Positions 26,301-35,627 of a stretch of DNA of 64,000 nt are shown here, piece by piece. The notes under the pieces are model-generated. The model was not told the origin of the DNA and made no database searches. It saw only the letters and a list, made by a program, of their open reading frames with translations. Source of the stretch: Acanthaster planci (Eukaryota; Echinodermata; Asteroidea; Valvatida; Acanthasteridae); contig NW_019091362.1 in the NCBI RefSeq assembly GCF_001949145.1, positions 4,391,761-4,455,760 of the forward strand. The letters run 5' to 3'. Made by a program: the position numbers and the translations under genes. Positions within the stretch are counted from its first letter, which is position 1. Every line of letters starts with the position of its first letter.

Positions 26301-26589
26301 TAACAACACTAGAATGCATCCCACACCTCAACTTGCACTAGAAAATAAGCCCCGCCAAATAGAAAATCTTTGCAGTACATGAATGTACAATTTCCAAAAA
26401 CTCCAGACGAAATTCACCCCTACGTTGTGTTTGTAAACTGCACCTACCTCCGGGGCCATCCCGTCTCAGGAGAATCTTCTGGAGCAGCAGGTCAAATGGT
26501 CCGCCTCCCTGGATGAGTCGGTCCAGGACTGAGGACTGGCTCTGCAGCAGCTTCTGAACATCCGAGGACGGACATTTATTCGATCCCAT
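2271..26589 (-). CDS. USP9X-like N-terminal region fused to a RING-CH membrane E3 ligase (ten exons, 583 aa)
   Basis: Coding exons, in order of translation, are 26589-26448, 12537-12407, 10906-10799, 10559-10458, 8414-8296, 7646-7580, 5795-5676, 5015-4927, 3570-2796 and 2369-2271. They total 1752 nt, all junction phases agree and there is no internal stop. Residues 162-292 resemble the N-terminal armadillo-like region of the deubiquitinases USP9X/USP24: a PFGQCY motif at 202-207, then TVKSYFLP 15 residues further on, with similar flanking helices. Residues 298-475 are a Ser/Pro-rich linker. Residues 480-527 form a RING-CH finger (C480, C483, C498, C500, H508, C511, C524, C527), the E2-binding domain of MARCH-type ubiquitin ligases. 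Residues 556-576 are a single hydrophobic helix, followed by a seven-residue tail. The ATG sits in a strong context (gccATGg). No ubiquitin-protease domain is present. Likely role, inferred: a membrane-anchored ubiquitin ligase with a substrate- or partner-binding scaffold. An internal ATG at 3557 could give a 286-aa form with only linker, RING-CH and helix. Confidence 0.72.
2796..3570 (-). CDS. gene 1 exon 9 (residues 293-551), linker and RING-CH finger
   Basis: The acceptor is cgttgcag and the donor GTAAGT. The linker is rich in Ser, Asp and Pro. The finger follows C-x2-C-x14-C-x1-C-x7-H-x2-C-x12-C-x2-C, the RING-CH (C4HC3) spacing. The exon is markedly more GC-rich than the sequence around it. 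It contains an in-frame ATG with good context at 3557. Confidence 0.88.
4927..5015 (-). CDS. gene 1 exon 8 (residues 264-292), last USP9X-like exon
   Basis: It encodes the helix SVMNLLSVVKSEEVD and then QETILT. It ends in phase 2 at a GTAAAA donor, which fits exactly the single-base start of exon 9. The junction with exon 9 is where the scaffold meets the ligase part. Confidence 0.65.
5676..5795 (-). CDS. gene 1 exon 7 (residues 224-263), USP9X-like
   Basis: 40 codons, phase 0 at both ends, with a GTAAAC donor. It begins DLVCSHLLSCSDRQL, matching the helix that follows YFLP in USP9X, and ends in a hydrophobic helix (AAYVIVE). Confidence 0.68.
6608..6766 (-). other. unexplained coding-like segment inside intron 6
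   Basis: On the minus strand this reads open with a protein-like composition (for example DPETVHTVAWNLMLPC). A poly-T tract and an AG precede it. I find no donor in a phase compatible with exons 6 and 7, and those two exons join well directly. It may be an alternative exon, a retro-fragment or chance. Confidence 0.2.
7580..7646 (-). CDS. gene 1 exon 6 (residues 201-223), USP9X-like
   Basis: It encodes RPFGQCYPQLSADTVKSYFL plus three residues and has a consensus GTGAGT donor. This is the segment most like USP9X and the strongest support for the homology. It also fixes the phase of both neighbouring junctions. Confidence 0.72.
8296..8414 (-). CDS. gene 1 exon 5 (residues 162-200), USP9X-like armadillo repeat
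   Basis: It encodes a helical segment with INYFGSCDGFEL and SIGHIAALL, close to the 'NKFGxLxGF' and 'IAALIKPFGQCY' stretches of USP9X. The donor is GTTGGT, weaker than the others; moving it 4 nt to GTAATA would break the phase with exon 6. Confidence 0.68.
10221..10274. repeat. tandem duplication, two 27-bp units
   Basis: Units at 10221-10247 and 10248-10274 differ by one base. They lie in intron 5 of gene 1, about 180 bp past the end of exon 4 in the direction of transcription. The unit length is a multiple of three, so both copies read alike in the plus frame, but no gene model uses it. Confidence 0.85.
10458..10559 (-). CDS. gene 1 exon 4 (residues 128-161)
   Basis: 34 codons, phase 0 at both ends, with a GTAAAA donor. 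It encodes a polar, loop-like segment. A second frame is also open here, but it would force a stop at the start of exon 5, so the phase-0 reading is preferred. Confidence 0.55.
10799..10906 (-). CDS. gene 1 exon 3 (residues 92-127)
   Basis: 36 codons, phase 0 at both ends. It contains a basic stretch followed by SIPEMVVAMRELAPNHE, which sits where USP9X has an 'LLELLAMALNPH'-type helix. The GTATAG donor is acceptable. Confidence 0.62.
12407..12537 (-). CDS. gene 1 exon 2 (residues 48-91)
   Basis: A pyrimidine-rich acceptor ending in aatgcag precedes a helical segment (KASDAIVCDVIKRVAAELEG) and a GTATAT donor in phase 0. Intron 1, upstream, is about 13.9 kb. Confidence 0.65.
13041..13066. repeat. 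perfect 26-bp palindrome
   Basis: The sequence is identical to its reverse complement over 26 bp, centred on TACATGTA and flanked by ACTAGT on both sides. It lies within the TACATG-rich intron of gene 1. Confidence 0.85.
13316..13515 (+). mobile_element. tRNA-derived SINE-like element
   Basis: A polymerase III A-box-like motif (tgaccaagtgg, 13324-13334) is followed 33 nt later by an exact B box (ggttcgaatcc, 13368-13378). The head folds only partly as a tRNA: the D and anticodon arms pair, the acceptor stem does not. The body contains ggcaagccac and tataaatgggtac, phrases typical of tRNA-derived SINE bodies in aquatic animals. The 3' end is not sharply defined. Confidence 0.6.
15443..15702. 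mobile_element. MITE family A, copy 1
   Basis: The ends are inverted copies of each other over roughly 50 bp, including ccagaaattagg and the internal tgtccctgt/acatctgac blocks. A second copy lies at 25101-25333. There is no open reading frame for a transposase. Relative to copy 2 it carries 24 extra bases made of the TACATG hexamer at 15555-15580. A target-site duplication is unclear, possibly TA. Confidence 0.75.
16893..16941. repeat. short direct repeat, 17 bp twice
   Basis: The word gggaaaatattttcaca occurs at 16893-16909 and 16925-16941, within a stretch of repeated ttcaca/tgtgaa words. It is probably simple-sequence expansion. Confidence 0.6.
20343..20390. repeat. hairpin with a TACATG core
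   Basis: ctgtataaccatccat on the left pairs with atggatagttatacag on the right with one mismatch, and the loop is itself a palindromic TACATG run. The whole 48-bp unit is therefore almost a perfect palindrome. Confidence 0.75.
21828..22661. mobile_element. non-autonomous hAT-like DNA transposon (834 bp)
   Basis: Both ends begin CAGTGTTGTA in inverted orientation. The flanking 8 bp are ccggtaag (21820-21827) and ccagtaag (22662-22669), an 8-bp target-site duplication with one mismatch, as expected for hAT elements. Subterminal zones at each end are built of repeated agtacttgtactcg words. The interior of about 480 bp is unique and shows no transposase. Confidence 0.85.
23188..23411. other. assembly gap (224 N)
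   Basis: A run of N inside intron 1 of gene 1. The right edge lies ten bases from a long inverted repeat, which may explain the failure to assemble. Confidence 0.99.
23421..23597. mobile_element. foldback/MITE-like inverted repeat
   Basis: Two arms of about 75-80 bp are inverted copies of each other with small indels. They share attcacaa near the tips and agagtttgcaacgtgttggc further in. The middle is only a few bases around gtcgaccc. It is coding-free and is probably a small terminal-inverted-repeat element. Confidence 0.75.
25101..25333. mobile_element. MITE family A, copy 2
   Basis: It is collinear with the copy at 15443-15702 over its whole length, with the same inverted ends (tccagaaattagg). 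It lacks the internal TACATG run of copy 1, and there reads straight from attac into ctgcc. Confidence 0.75.
26448..26589 (-). CDS. gene 1 exon 1 (residues 1-47)
   Basis: It starts at an ATG in optimal context and ends in phase 1 at a GTAGGT donor. It encodes a helical-looking N terminus with leucines at regular spacing. The phase-1 G joins the AG at the start of exon 2 to give Glu48. Confidence 0.65.
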
Positions 26590-28246
26590 GGCTGTGACTG
26601 CCAACCTTCAGCTAGCAGGCTATATACCCAGGAGTGATGTCACTTGTGTGTGAGGTCTAGAAGGTAGACACAACATCTGAAAAGTTAAGTCGAAATAAAA
26701 GAACAAAGGACTTGAGAAGTTTTCTGAGGGCACAGCCTTGACCATCTGCCAGGAATTTCAAAGCATTTTTGTACTTTTTGTAATTTTTCAGTTCTCAAAA
26801 CAAAATGGCATGTCACTGGCACAGGTACACGTACTGGTACCCTGTACATGTAGCTGACAACTTTCACACATACATGTACAGGTATACATGTACATGTAAT
26901 GTACCAGTATATGGCTGTCATCTAAATGACATTGATTCTCATCTTACACATACATGTACATCTGTGACAAAAGCAAATGGTACTGTTGTGTGATTACTTG
27001 CACTATCGGTATATAAGCTGAACACCATTCTTTACATGTAGGCACAGAGTAATTCACAGAATTTGAGGAAGAATCTTTTCAGAACGGGAAATACCGGTAA
27101 GTGTGTGGTACAGTACATGTAAAGTTCCGGATTTCCCACAGGCTTGATCAATAGGTGCTATTGACTGTGTGCATCATGTACACATACGAGTACATGTACA
27201 GGCACATGCACAGGGGATTCACTGATCATGCCCAAAAACAGCACTTGCAGTACAGCGCCAGACTTGATACTATTGAGGCTAAATGCTCAGAGATGAAAAT
27301 AATATTTTATAAAGTCTTCTTTTCCCTGTCTTGCCAGAGGTGCTTCATGAATCAGCATAAATCAAGCAAAGATGCACAAATACATGTACAAGTCAGAAAA
27401 CGACGAAACAAATATTGAGGAAGTCATCTACCGGTACTACATCTAGGCCGACTTCCTTTGTGTAAACAAATAAATATCATGCTCCAGGGAGCACAAGTAT
27501 ACAGGGTTAAAAGGGGAAAAAGGGTTAGGCCTATTGGCTTACACGAATTCAAAGTATGAATCAAATATTTACATAATGCCAGCACATAAAACCAACCATA
27601 ACAAATGACAGGTTCAGAATGATTGGGTCAGTGCTTTGTACATGTAAGAATAACGGACAAAAGATTGCTGATATGTCACCGACAGGAAAAATGAGCAATG
27701 TCTGTGTATGAAACCCTTACTGTAAAACAGTAAAGACCTCTCGCCCGTTGGGTGATGTAAATGGACTAGTACCGGTATTTCATAACTGTGTAGATTTACT
27801 GACAAGCCTTATCAGCTCCAAGCAGGAACAAAAGAGGGCGCGTTTTGAAATGAAATTGACAGTCCTTTGGTATGAACTCACAGCATAGGTGTGCACGTTT
27901 ATGCACGTTTGACACAGAGCACGCTGAGTACAGGCCATGAATTTAGCCTGGAATGAATGATTTTCACGTGCATGCCGAATGCCATGTATGCGTGCAAGAA
28001 CCCAGTTGGAAAAATAGCCTAGTAGTCTATCTTTTGCCATTGCTAGCCTGGTGAGGGTGCACTTCAGCTCTGGGCGGATTGCAAATCCCAAATTGCTGGT
28101 TTTGCACAACGGTAGAACATGTAGGCCCAGAGAGGCTTTAACAGTGCCCCTTTTTTCCTTCCCACAGTGCCTGTCTACCATTCAAAATCACTCATCATGC
28201 AGTAAGGCTTATCACATAACACGTGACACAGACACATGTAGGCTAG
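26590..28246. other. upstream flank of gene 1
   Basis: No exon is seen. TACATG runs continue to about 27.2 kb and then stop. The transcription start of gene 1 cannot be placed; 5' UTR exons may lie here. Confidence 0.5.
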
Positions 28247-29068
28247 CCCAGGTTGGACGTTGACTACATTGCATTGCGACTAACGTCCGGGGTATAAAAG
28301 TTCTCCTACAATGCAACATTTTTTACAATGGTTTTTGTCACATGTGTACCTGGCGAAGACAGCTCAAATGTTGTTCACAAGTGTCTTGTTTCCTGAATTC
28401 CATAAATGCTGTGTTGAAATTACTGAATACGCCCACGGACAACGTATTTTGCAGGAAATTTAGCGTAACTCGACGCTTTTCGTCATGAACGATCTACATT
28501 CGTCTAGTACCTGTATGCGTACTTGCCATGATTTGCACATGCATGAAATGCATAGTAACCAACTGCCTCTCATACATGCGCGGAGGAGCTGTGGGCATGA
28601 AGAATTCACAGATAAACCGTGTCCGAAACAGGCTTCCAAAAGCTATGCATGGCTGGGTCTGTTGTCTGCACGTCTCCAAGCATTTCTAATGGAGCAAAGA
28701 CCTAGCCCTACATGTACATGTAGCTCTAGACAACATAACTGACAGAATGTGGGCTGAGCTTGGAGGTCATTTTGCACATGCACAAATGCGGACTAGTACT
28801 AGACGAACGTAGATCGTTCATGAATCGCGACTGAAAGTGTGGAGTTTTGCAAAATTCCTGCAAAACGTTGTCCGGTGCAAATTTTGTAATTTCAACACAG
28901 GAATTTGGGATAGGCCTACAAGTACAAGGCACTTGTGAATGACATTTGAGCTGCCTCCGCAAAGTAAAATGTGAGAAAAAACCATTGAAAAAAATTTCGC
29001 TACGGCAGGAGGACTTTATCATGTTTATACTCTGGACGTCAGTTGAAATGAAGACATCCAAACCAGGA
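28247..29068. repeat. large imperfect palindrome (arms of about 310 bp)
   Basis: The left arm (about 28247-28560) is matched in inverted orientation by the right arm (about 28755-29068), with a spacer of about 200 bp. The best block is 27 nt long, 28484-28510 against 28796-28822, with one mismatch. Other matching words are gttgaaattac, cggacaacgt, cagctcaaatg and acgtcc, in the same order and similarly spaced. Arm identity looks roughly three quarters with small indels. No TSD or transposase is seen. Confidence 0.8.
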
Positions 29069-32000
29069 CAATGTGGGATGGAGGCCTACCACTCTGTTCT
29101 ACTGGTTGAACAAGTGTTGAAGTGCTTACCTACATGCCTATGCATGTACATGAAGCTTTGTGAAATATACAGGCCTAGGCGGCCTACGCCAACCTGAAAG
29201 TGGAACAACAACGTCGAGCATAATGAACAAATAACTGTCGGAAATATAAGCACTCAGCTACAGATTTTACACATCACTTCCGTACGTACGTTTTCTTCCA
29301 ACTTGTAATTAAAAAGTCCAGTACGTGCCTATTCCTTCCTCCATGTGCCAACTTACCACTTGCTTATTTTACAGTGAACACTGGAGCTGGTATTTGGGAA
29401 ACTGCGTTTGAAGTTCCCATGATTAACTAATAAAGAGAAATAAAAAGGCCCGTGCGACTGGGCCTCGCGTCACGAACGTTTAACGTCCAGCAAACTTGGG
29501 CAGCAGATCATCAGCTGTTTATGCGCCTAGTCCCTATGGTAAGAACCAGCATAGCATTGCTAGTTGTCATCGATGCACAGACGGCCGCGTCGGAAAGTTG
29601 TGGCTGCGGCTTTTAGCATGCGTACAAGTATGCATACCAAAGCCATGCCAGTTAACTCACACACTGCCTTTCAGGCCACCGCTTTATCGGGGGTGCCACT
29701 ACTTAGGATGTACGGCGCAGGTTGCAGAGAGGCAGCTGTAACTTATGCAGAAGAACATAATTTTTTATCTAACAGCATATTTTTGAGACACAAAAATGAA
29801 TTGGGTGGGTTTAACCAACCCTGTTTCACTTTGATCCAAGTATAGTAGTTACCCGACTTTTTACTGGCCGGGGTGCGTGTTTTTTGGTTTTTTTTATGAA
29901 TTAAACAACCGACAACTAGGGGACACACCACCTGTCATGAGAGCCTAGCCTTAATTTCGCACGCCTCGTGTGGAAGCTTCTAGTTGAATTGAAACAGTTG
30001 ACTTTACTTCTGTTTGAGAAAAAAATCCTCCGGAGCCAAGATTATAATCTTTATTCTAGTCAACCCCCCCATGTGAAAAAAGTCATTTGGTTTACGAGTG
30101 ACGCTAGGGGACATGCGAACTATGGCTGGCCGTCAGTTCAAAGGAATAATTCAGTATTTTTTTTTAAAATCTCACACAGGTATAACCTACAAATTGAAAA
30201 CAACAGAATACCAAATGCTACCATGAGGTAAGGTCTGCGGACACAAACCAAAGGTGGTACGTCTCCAAAGTTGGGCCATCCATGCAAATAGGAGGATGCC
30301 GTCCATTCCATTCGCAAATGAGTAACATAAATTTATCAAGCAACAATTTTTAAGGGGGGGGGTTGTCGTATTTTTCAATGTTACTTTAACCAACACTCCA
30401 GGTTCAGATTAATGTATTAATGATGGAAAATGACACAAAATAATGACATAGCAAGAGAGATCCATCCTTTTTAGTGTTTGGTTTAATATCCACAAATGCA
30501 TAAATAAATCCCGCGTCTGTCAATACATCGGAGTTGTTGAATAAAAAGCGCGAGGAAATAAGTGGGAATAAAACTAAGATCGAAGTGCATCAAATTGTTA
30601 CAATCATGACATCATGTTTTTCTTGCAATGCTTTCTTGAAAACTGATTTTCAAAGTAACAGCGAAGCATTAACGTTACAGGTGGTAGAAAGAAAAAACAC
30701 TAAAAACTCAAATCACAGATTAAAAAGTAACCGACTAAAAATTAAAAACAATGAAAAGATATTCGATTAAAATCTTGAAGGCTGCTTTACTCAACAGCGC
30801 TTCACATCTAATTCCATACAAATACCAGTACTCTTTCAAAACCACGAGGTATGAAATACATGTAAATTGCTGCACCAGGAAAGACTCTTCAATAAGACAT
30901 GAAGAGCGCCCTCTTTTGACAGGCGCCTAACTTTCAAACCCACTACATGTATTATTAGGCTCGTTGGGTCACGGAGGAAGATGCCTTTGGCTGCAGACGG
31001 CAATGAATAAGCTGTCATGTGGACTACAATGATAACTAATGCCACTTGAGAAAAACAGGAAAAATACTCACACGTTTCTAAGGCGTTGATAACACACATC
31101 AATTTAAAGCTTTTTCCCCCATCTTTTCTCTCAGCTTAAGTTTGCAAAACCATTAAAACTTCATTTCATTAATGAAATTAAAGACTGGTTTTTTTTTTTG
31201 GAAAGAGGGGGGATAGGGCCACCATGTAGCAACCGAAAGAATGACACTTATAACGAACAAGTTACAGCAGGTGTCTCATTTCTATCAGAACAGTGACATG
31301 CAATACCTGGGTAAGGAAACATAACATTTGTATGCATCCAATGCGACCTTTGATTTAAAAATAGAGTCCCAACCAGCCAATGTTTTCTTCTTTCTCTTCT
31401 CCACTGCATAAATTTGATACACATTTCATTTTTTTGTACTCCGAACTCTTCAGTTAAAACATAATTAAAATACTTACAAACTATCAAAATATAGCGTACT
31501 GTATGAGAGGCCCAAATACTTCACATAATAGTAACTCTGTTCTGTTCTTTACATGTACTCTAGCTCTAAAATATATTTCATTAGCAAATAACATAGATAA
31601 TTTGGTAACACTATTTTGTATAAAACTAGTTTTGCAAGTCTTAAATCTGGAGACGCCCTGGCATCTTCATTAGTACTGGGAGTGCCATGGGGCTTTGCGT
31701 TTTGAAGTGTGAGTAGCTGTGTATTAAACACTAAGTTTGCTCGCCAAGATATTAAAGGCAACTGTAGACTTACAGCATGAGGATAGATTATTCAGTTTGC
31801 CATTCATTCACATTACACTCTTTATCAGATGACACTTTCAGACAGAATCTGTTCCTCTGCTCACAAACCATTACTGTGTCAGAGTAAAATGTCTGACGCA
31901 CCTAAAAATTATAATATCAACTATTTCAAGTAACCTAGTGCTGGACTTACAACATAAAGACCGAAGACAACACTATTTTCATGTAATACTTGGGAGCCAG

Positions 32001-35000
32001 AAGTCCTGGTGTGGTTTTTCATGCTCACGCAAGTTCAGAACCAGAAAAAGATAACTGTATCGCCTTTTAAACAATATTACAAAATATCCATTCTTTACTG
32101 AGTACAAAGTGAATTTTATAAAACTGGCAATACTGTAAAAGCTACTTCAATTTATTGAATATCAAATAGTGGTTGAATGAACAAGAAATTTGCAGTTGAC
32201 CAACTCAAGTGCTGAAAGGGAGGCACTATCTTTATCATCTAGGTGCAAAGTTGACCTCTGATGCAAATTGAAGATGAGTTTCCCTTAAAAATTCGTGTAC
32301 GTGTACACATTTCTTCCAAAGCCTCTCCTGTACACTTACGATGAAAAAATTCACTAAAATTTCTAAATTAAAATACAAATTAATGCTGACTTTCAACATG
32401 ACAATCAACAATCAATTACTTCTCAGTCACAAGAGCTTGGCATCTGATTGGGCATAGGCAATCTTAAACTTGCCAATGTGGCAAATAATGCTTGCATTAA
32501 ATTCTTAAAAATTGCTGTAACTATTGAACAACAGTTGTAAACAAATTTATAAACAACATCTTTGTGCCCGTCAAAGGCATTTAACTGCATGTAAAAAGGT
32601 CTCAGAGCAAGGAAGCGAATAAACAATACTCAAACGGGGGTAGGGAAAGGAAGAAACACTAACAACTTGACATTTAAGTTTGGTCTCTAGCAATTTTGTC
32701 AAACAGTACTCTACCCATTCACTTTCACAGAATGCACCATTGTTCACGCCAGACTTCTCTAAAAGCATGCTGCATTTTCACTCACTAGTACATTTCTTTC
32801 CGTCTGTAATCACAGATCCCCAACAATGACACTGTCCACAAAGCTCTTATGGTGTCCAGCAGACACAGGAACACATTTTGTCAATCACTGTGCTGTACTA
32901 AGTTATGCCTGTAAATCTCACACTACTTAAATATTTCATACAAGAAACACCCAGGGAATCTGACGGTTGAGGTGAATTCAATGGTCCCATATGTTTACCC
33001 TGAGGTAACTCAGTAAGAAAACGCAGGTATTTATCCCTCCTCTTGGTGTGGGTGCTTCGGAAATTTTCAGGGCTGTAACACTGACAAGCTGAAAGGTTTG
33101 ATACAAATCAGCATTCCATGCCTGGAGCAGTGGGGAAAATAAGTTTTGAGGTGTCCAACAGCAGCAGTTTTAATGAAACAAGACAAATTTTCCTTCGAGC
33201 ATTAATCATTACACTTTGGTACAGTTCAAACTCACCACAGTGGAGCCCTGTACCCCAGCTTGAAAATGAAGCCTACACGTTACAGCATACGCAGTAGCCA
33301 AATGGCATTGCTGGCCAAGTCACTTGTTAACCATAACTGATACGGCACTCAAAAGTCCTGCATTCTCAAAAATCCTCAACTGTAAAGGCCACTTCATACT
33401 TCAGGCTACTGCCAAAGCAAAGCCAATTTGTTGTCATGAAACATTTGCTGCAGAATTCGCTGGAGTTGAATTGTGTTTAACCTTTGCAAATTTACAGCAC
33501 GAAAATGTTTGACCTGACGTCACAAATTCGCATTCATGCCAAGTGACACATTCCTTCAACTTTCAAACAGGTCAAGTCTCAAGTGAAGCATTCATGGCAG
33601 TGCCTTGCTCTTCCTTAACCCTTCAAAATTTTCTGAAAATCTGTGTTTATAGGCTTAACAAAAACAATACATTGGTACCTTGAATGACACAGAAGGAAAT
33701 GATTGAAACTTGGCAGCTTTCTTGTCTCAAAGAGAATACAAAATCTACATGAACTACATGTGTATCTAAATATCAAGATATTTTAATAGTAAATACTTTC
33801 TGTCTAGTGTCTACGCAATGTATAAACAATTCATGCATAAGTAAAATGTACTGTGTTTTATCATAGCTATGCCAACCATAAATATAAATTCATTAATTAG
33901 AGAACATCTTAGGGAAAAATAGGTTTAGTTACTGTTATCCAAAATGTGTTTGGTAAGTTTTGATAAAGCCATTTAGATTCATTAATTGTGTTTGATACCT
34001 GATACTGTGACAACACATTAACCACTTCCTGCAGGGGTTGGAATTTGCATACGCAGGACGAGTTCCCGGGTGATTTTGAAGATTTTCCATTTTCAAAATT
34101 CTTCAAAAATTCATTACTTCATTTACTGGACTTTTACACCCACACAAATGACTGTCTGGTGGCTACTCTAATCTAACTGGCCATCTCCATTGCCACCCGA
34201 GTACTGCAGCCAGGCCTGCCGCCCAGTATAGAGAGCCCAGATTGCGCAGTGTTGCGTAATTTCCTTTATTCCCGAAACTGGCCCATTGTGTTGCTTAATT
34301 GAAGTCGTGTCTTTTCCAGTGTGGCCATATTAGTGTGGAGCGGTACTGTATCGCTCATTGCTGGAGTGCTGGAGCACTTTTGTCCCCGCTGATGATCCGC
34401 GGGTGCGGGATACCGTTAACAGTGGCATACTATTCCAAAATAATGACAGATTTCATCCGAAACTGCCAGCAATCCGTACTGAAGATTTGGCAATTCCCAG
34501 CAGCTTGGTCTTTTGTTCAAAGTACGGTCTTACAAGGTGCAGCTGCTTTGTCTCTGGTACCAGGAATCCCGGCACCGAGTGGTTAAAGAAGAAATCTGGT
34601 GACTCAAAATCTGAGCAAAGTGAGCTCTTCTTTCATTTGTGAGTTGATGACGATTGTGATTTGAAATTAAGTTACAGAGATTAAACTGGCTGTTTATGAC
34701 AAAGCTAGCAGTGCACAATTGCCTCACTATAAAGACAAAATACTTGTTTAAATATATTACAAGAATTTCATAAAAAATTCAATGTATGTCACAAATCAAA
34801 TAGGTATACAGAGGCATATAAATCTTTTCGTATACATTTTAAATCCAGCAATTTCAAGTAATATCTTCTTTATAAAATAAATGCTGAGATGCTTAAACAT
34901 GACAAAATACTGGATATAAGGCAACCCTTTCTCCCAAAGCAGCCCTTCATTGTACATGAATGTTATTGCAAATGTTTTGTATAAAATACATGACCAGAAC

Positions 35001-35556
35001 TCGAAAGCTTGAGGAAGTCACTACTCTAACGTAAGTGCTTTGTTGACGAGAAACTCCTGACATCTACTACATGTAAATCTGAATGTACTGATGGCAAAAT
35101 TTTGACAAGAGGCAACAACGCCGAAAAGTTGTCAACGTTGCAGAGAGGGACTGAGCACGGTTTAATTCAAACATATCTACCTCATATTCATATTCACTTT
35201 GCAAGCTTATACACACCTTTTGGTCGTCTCTATCATGCTTTTTAAGGGCACTGCACTTTGAGCACAGTAACTTTCTCTTTAGAGACTCTACAAAAACACT
35301 GGCAACCAAGGCGAAGACCTGAGGAGTGGCTTCACTTGAAGTTTAGACGCTCACCCACGAGTGAGCTTTGAGGTTACTGGAATGGATAAAAATGCTGCAC
35401 TTATTGAAAGGCAGTAGTATTGGAATTTCACACTGGCTTCAGCTGGACACGCTCATATGAACATATTATCTGTCCAGCTCATTAGCTGCATTTAGGATTA
35501 CTTTCAACTGATCCTAGCAGCCTACTCACAATACACTACCGAGTTGAACTGGTGCA
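29069..35556. other. intergenic region between genes 1 and 2
   Basis: No exon is recognised on either strand. The sequence is AT-rich and almost free of TACATG repeats. The part nearest 35557 is probably 3' UTR of gene 2, but I cannot place its polyadenylation site with confidence. Confidence 0.5.
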
Positions 35557-35627
35557 TTACTGCAATCCCAACTTGGTCAGAGACATCTGTGTGCGTAGTC
35601 TGATCATCTCCCAATAGATCTCTTGCA
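35557..35627 (-). CDS. RAB3IP: gene 2 exon H (residues 379-401 and stop)
   Basis: After an acceptor ending ctctttacag it encodes LQEIYWEMIRLRTQMSLTKL and two more residues, then TAA. This is the family's usual C terminus ('YWE-MxLRxEMSLAKLG'). Confidence 0.9.

Larger units (their letters stand above)
12538..26447 (-). other. gene 1 intron 1, rich in TACATG repeats
   Basis: This 13.9-kb intron holds dozens of short tracts of the alternating hexamer TACATG/CATGTA, many joined to ACCGGT so that they read the same on both strands. Dense examples are 14341-14385, 15555-15580, 16249-16310 and 24716-24772. Translations through them give meaningless Met-Tyr or His-Val runs. The intron also contains the SINE, MITE, hAT and foldback elements and the gap listed separately. 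Confidence 0.8.

Noticed and set aside
26620-26628. TATA box for gene 1 (tatata upstream of the ATG)
   Set aside because: It is only about 33 bp from the start codon, which would leave no 5' UTR.
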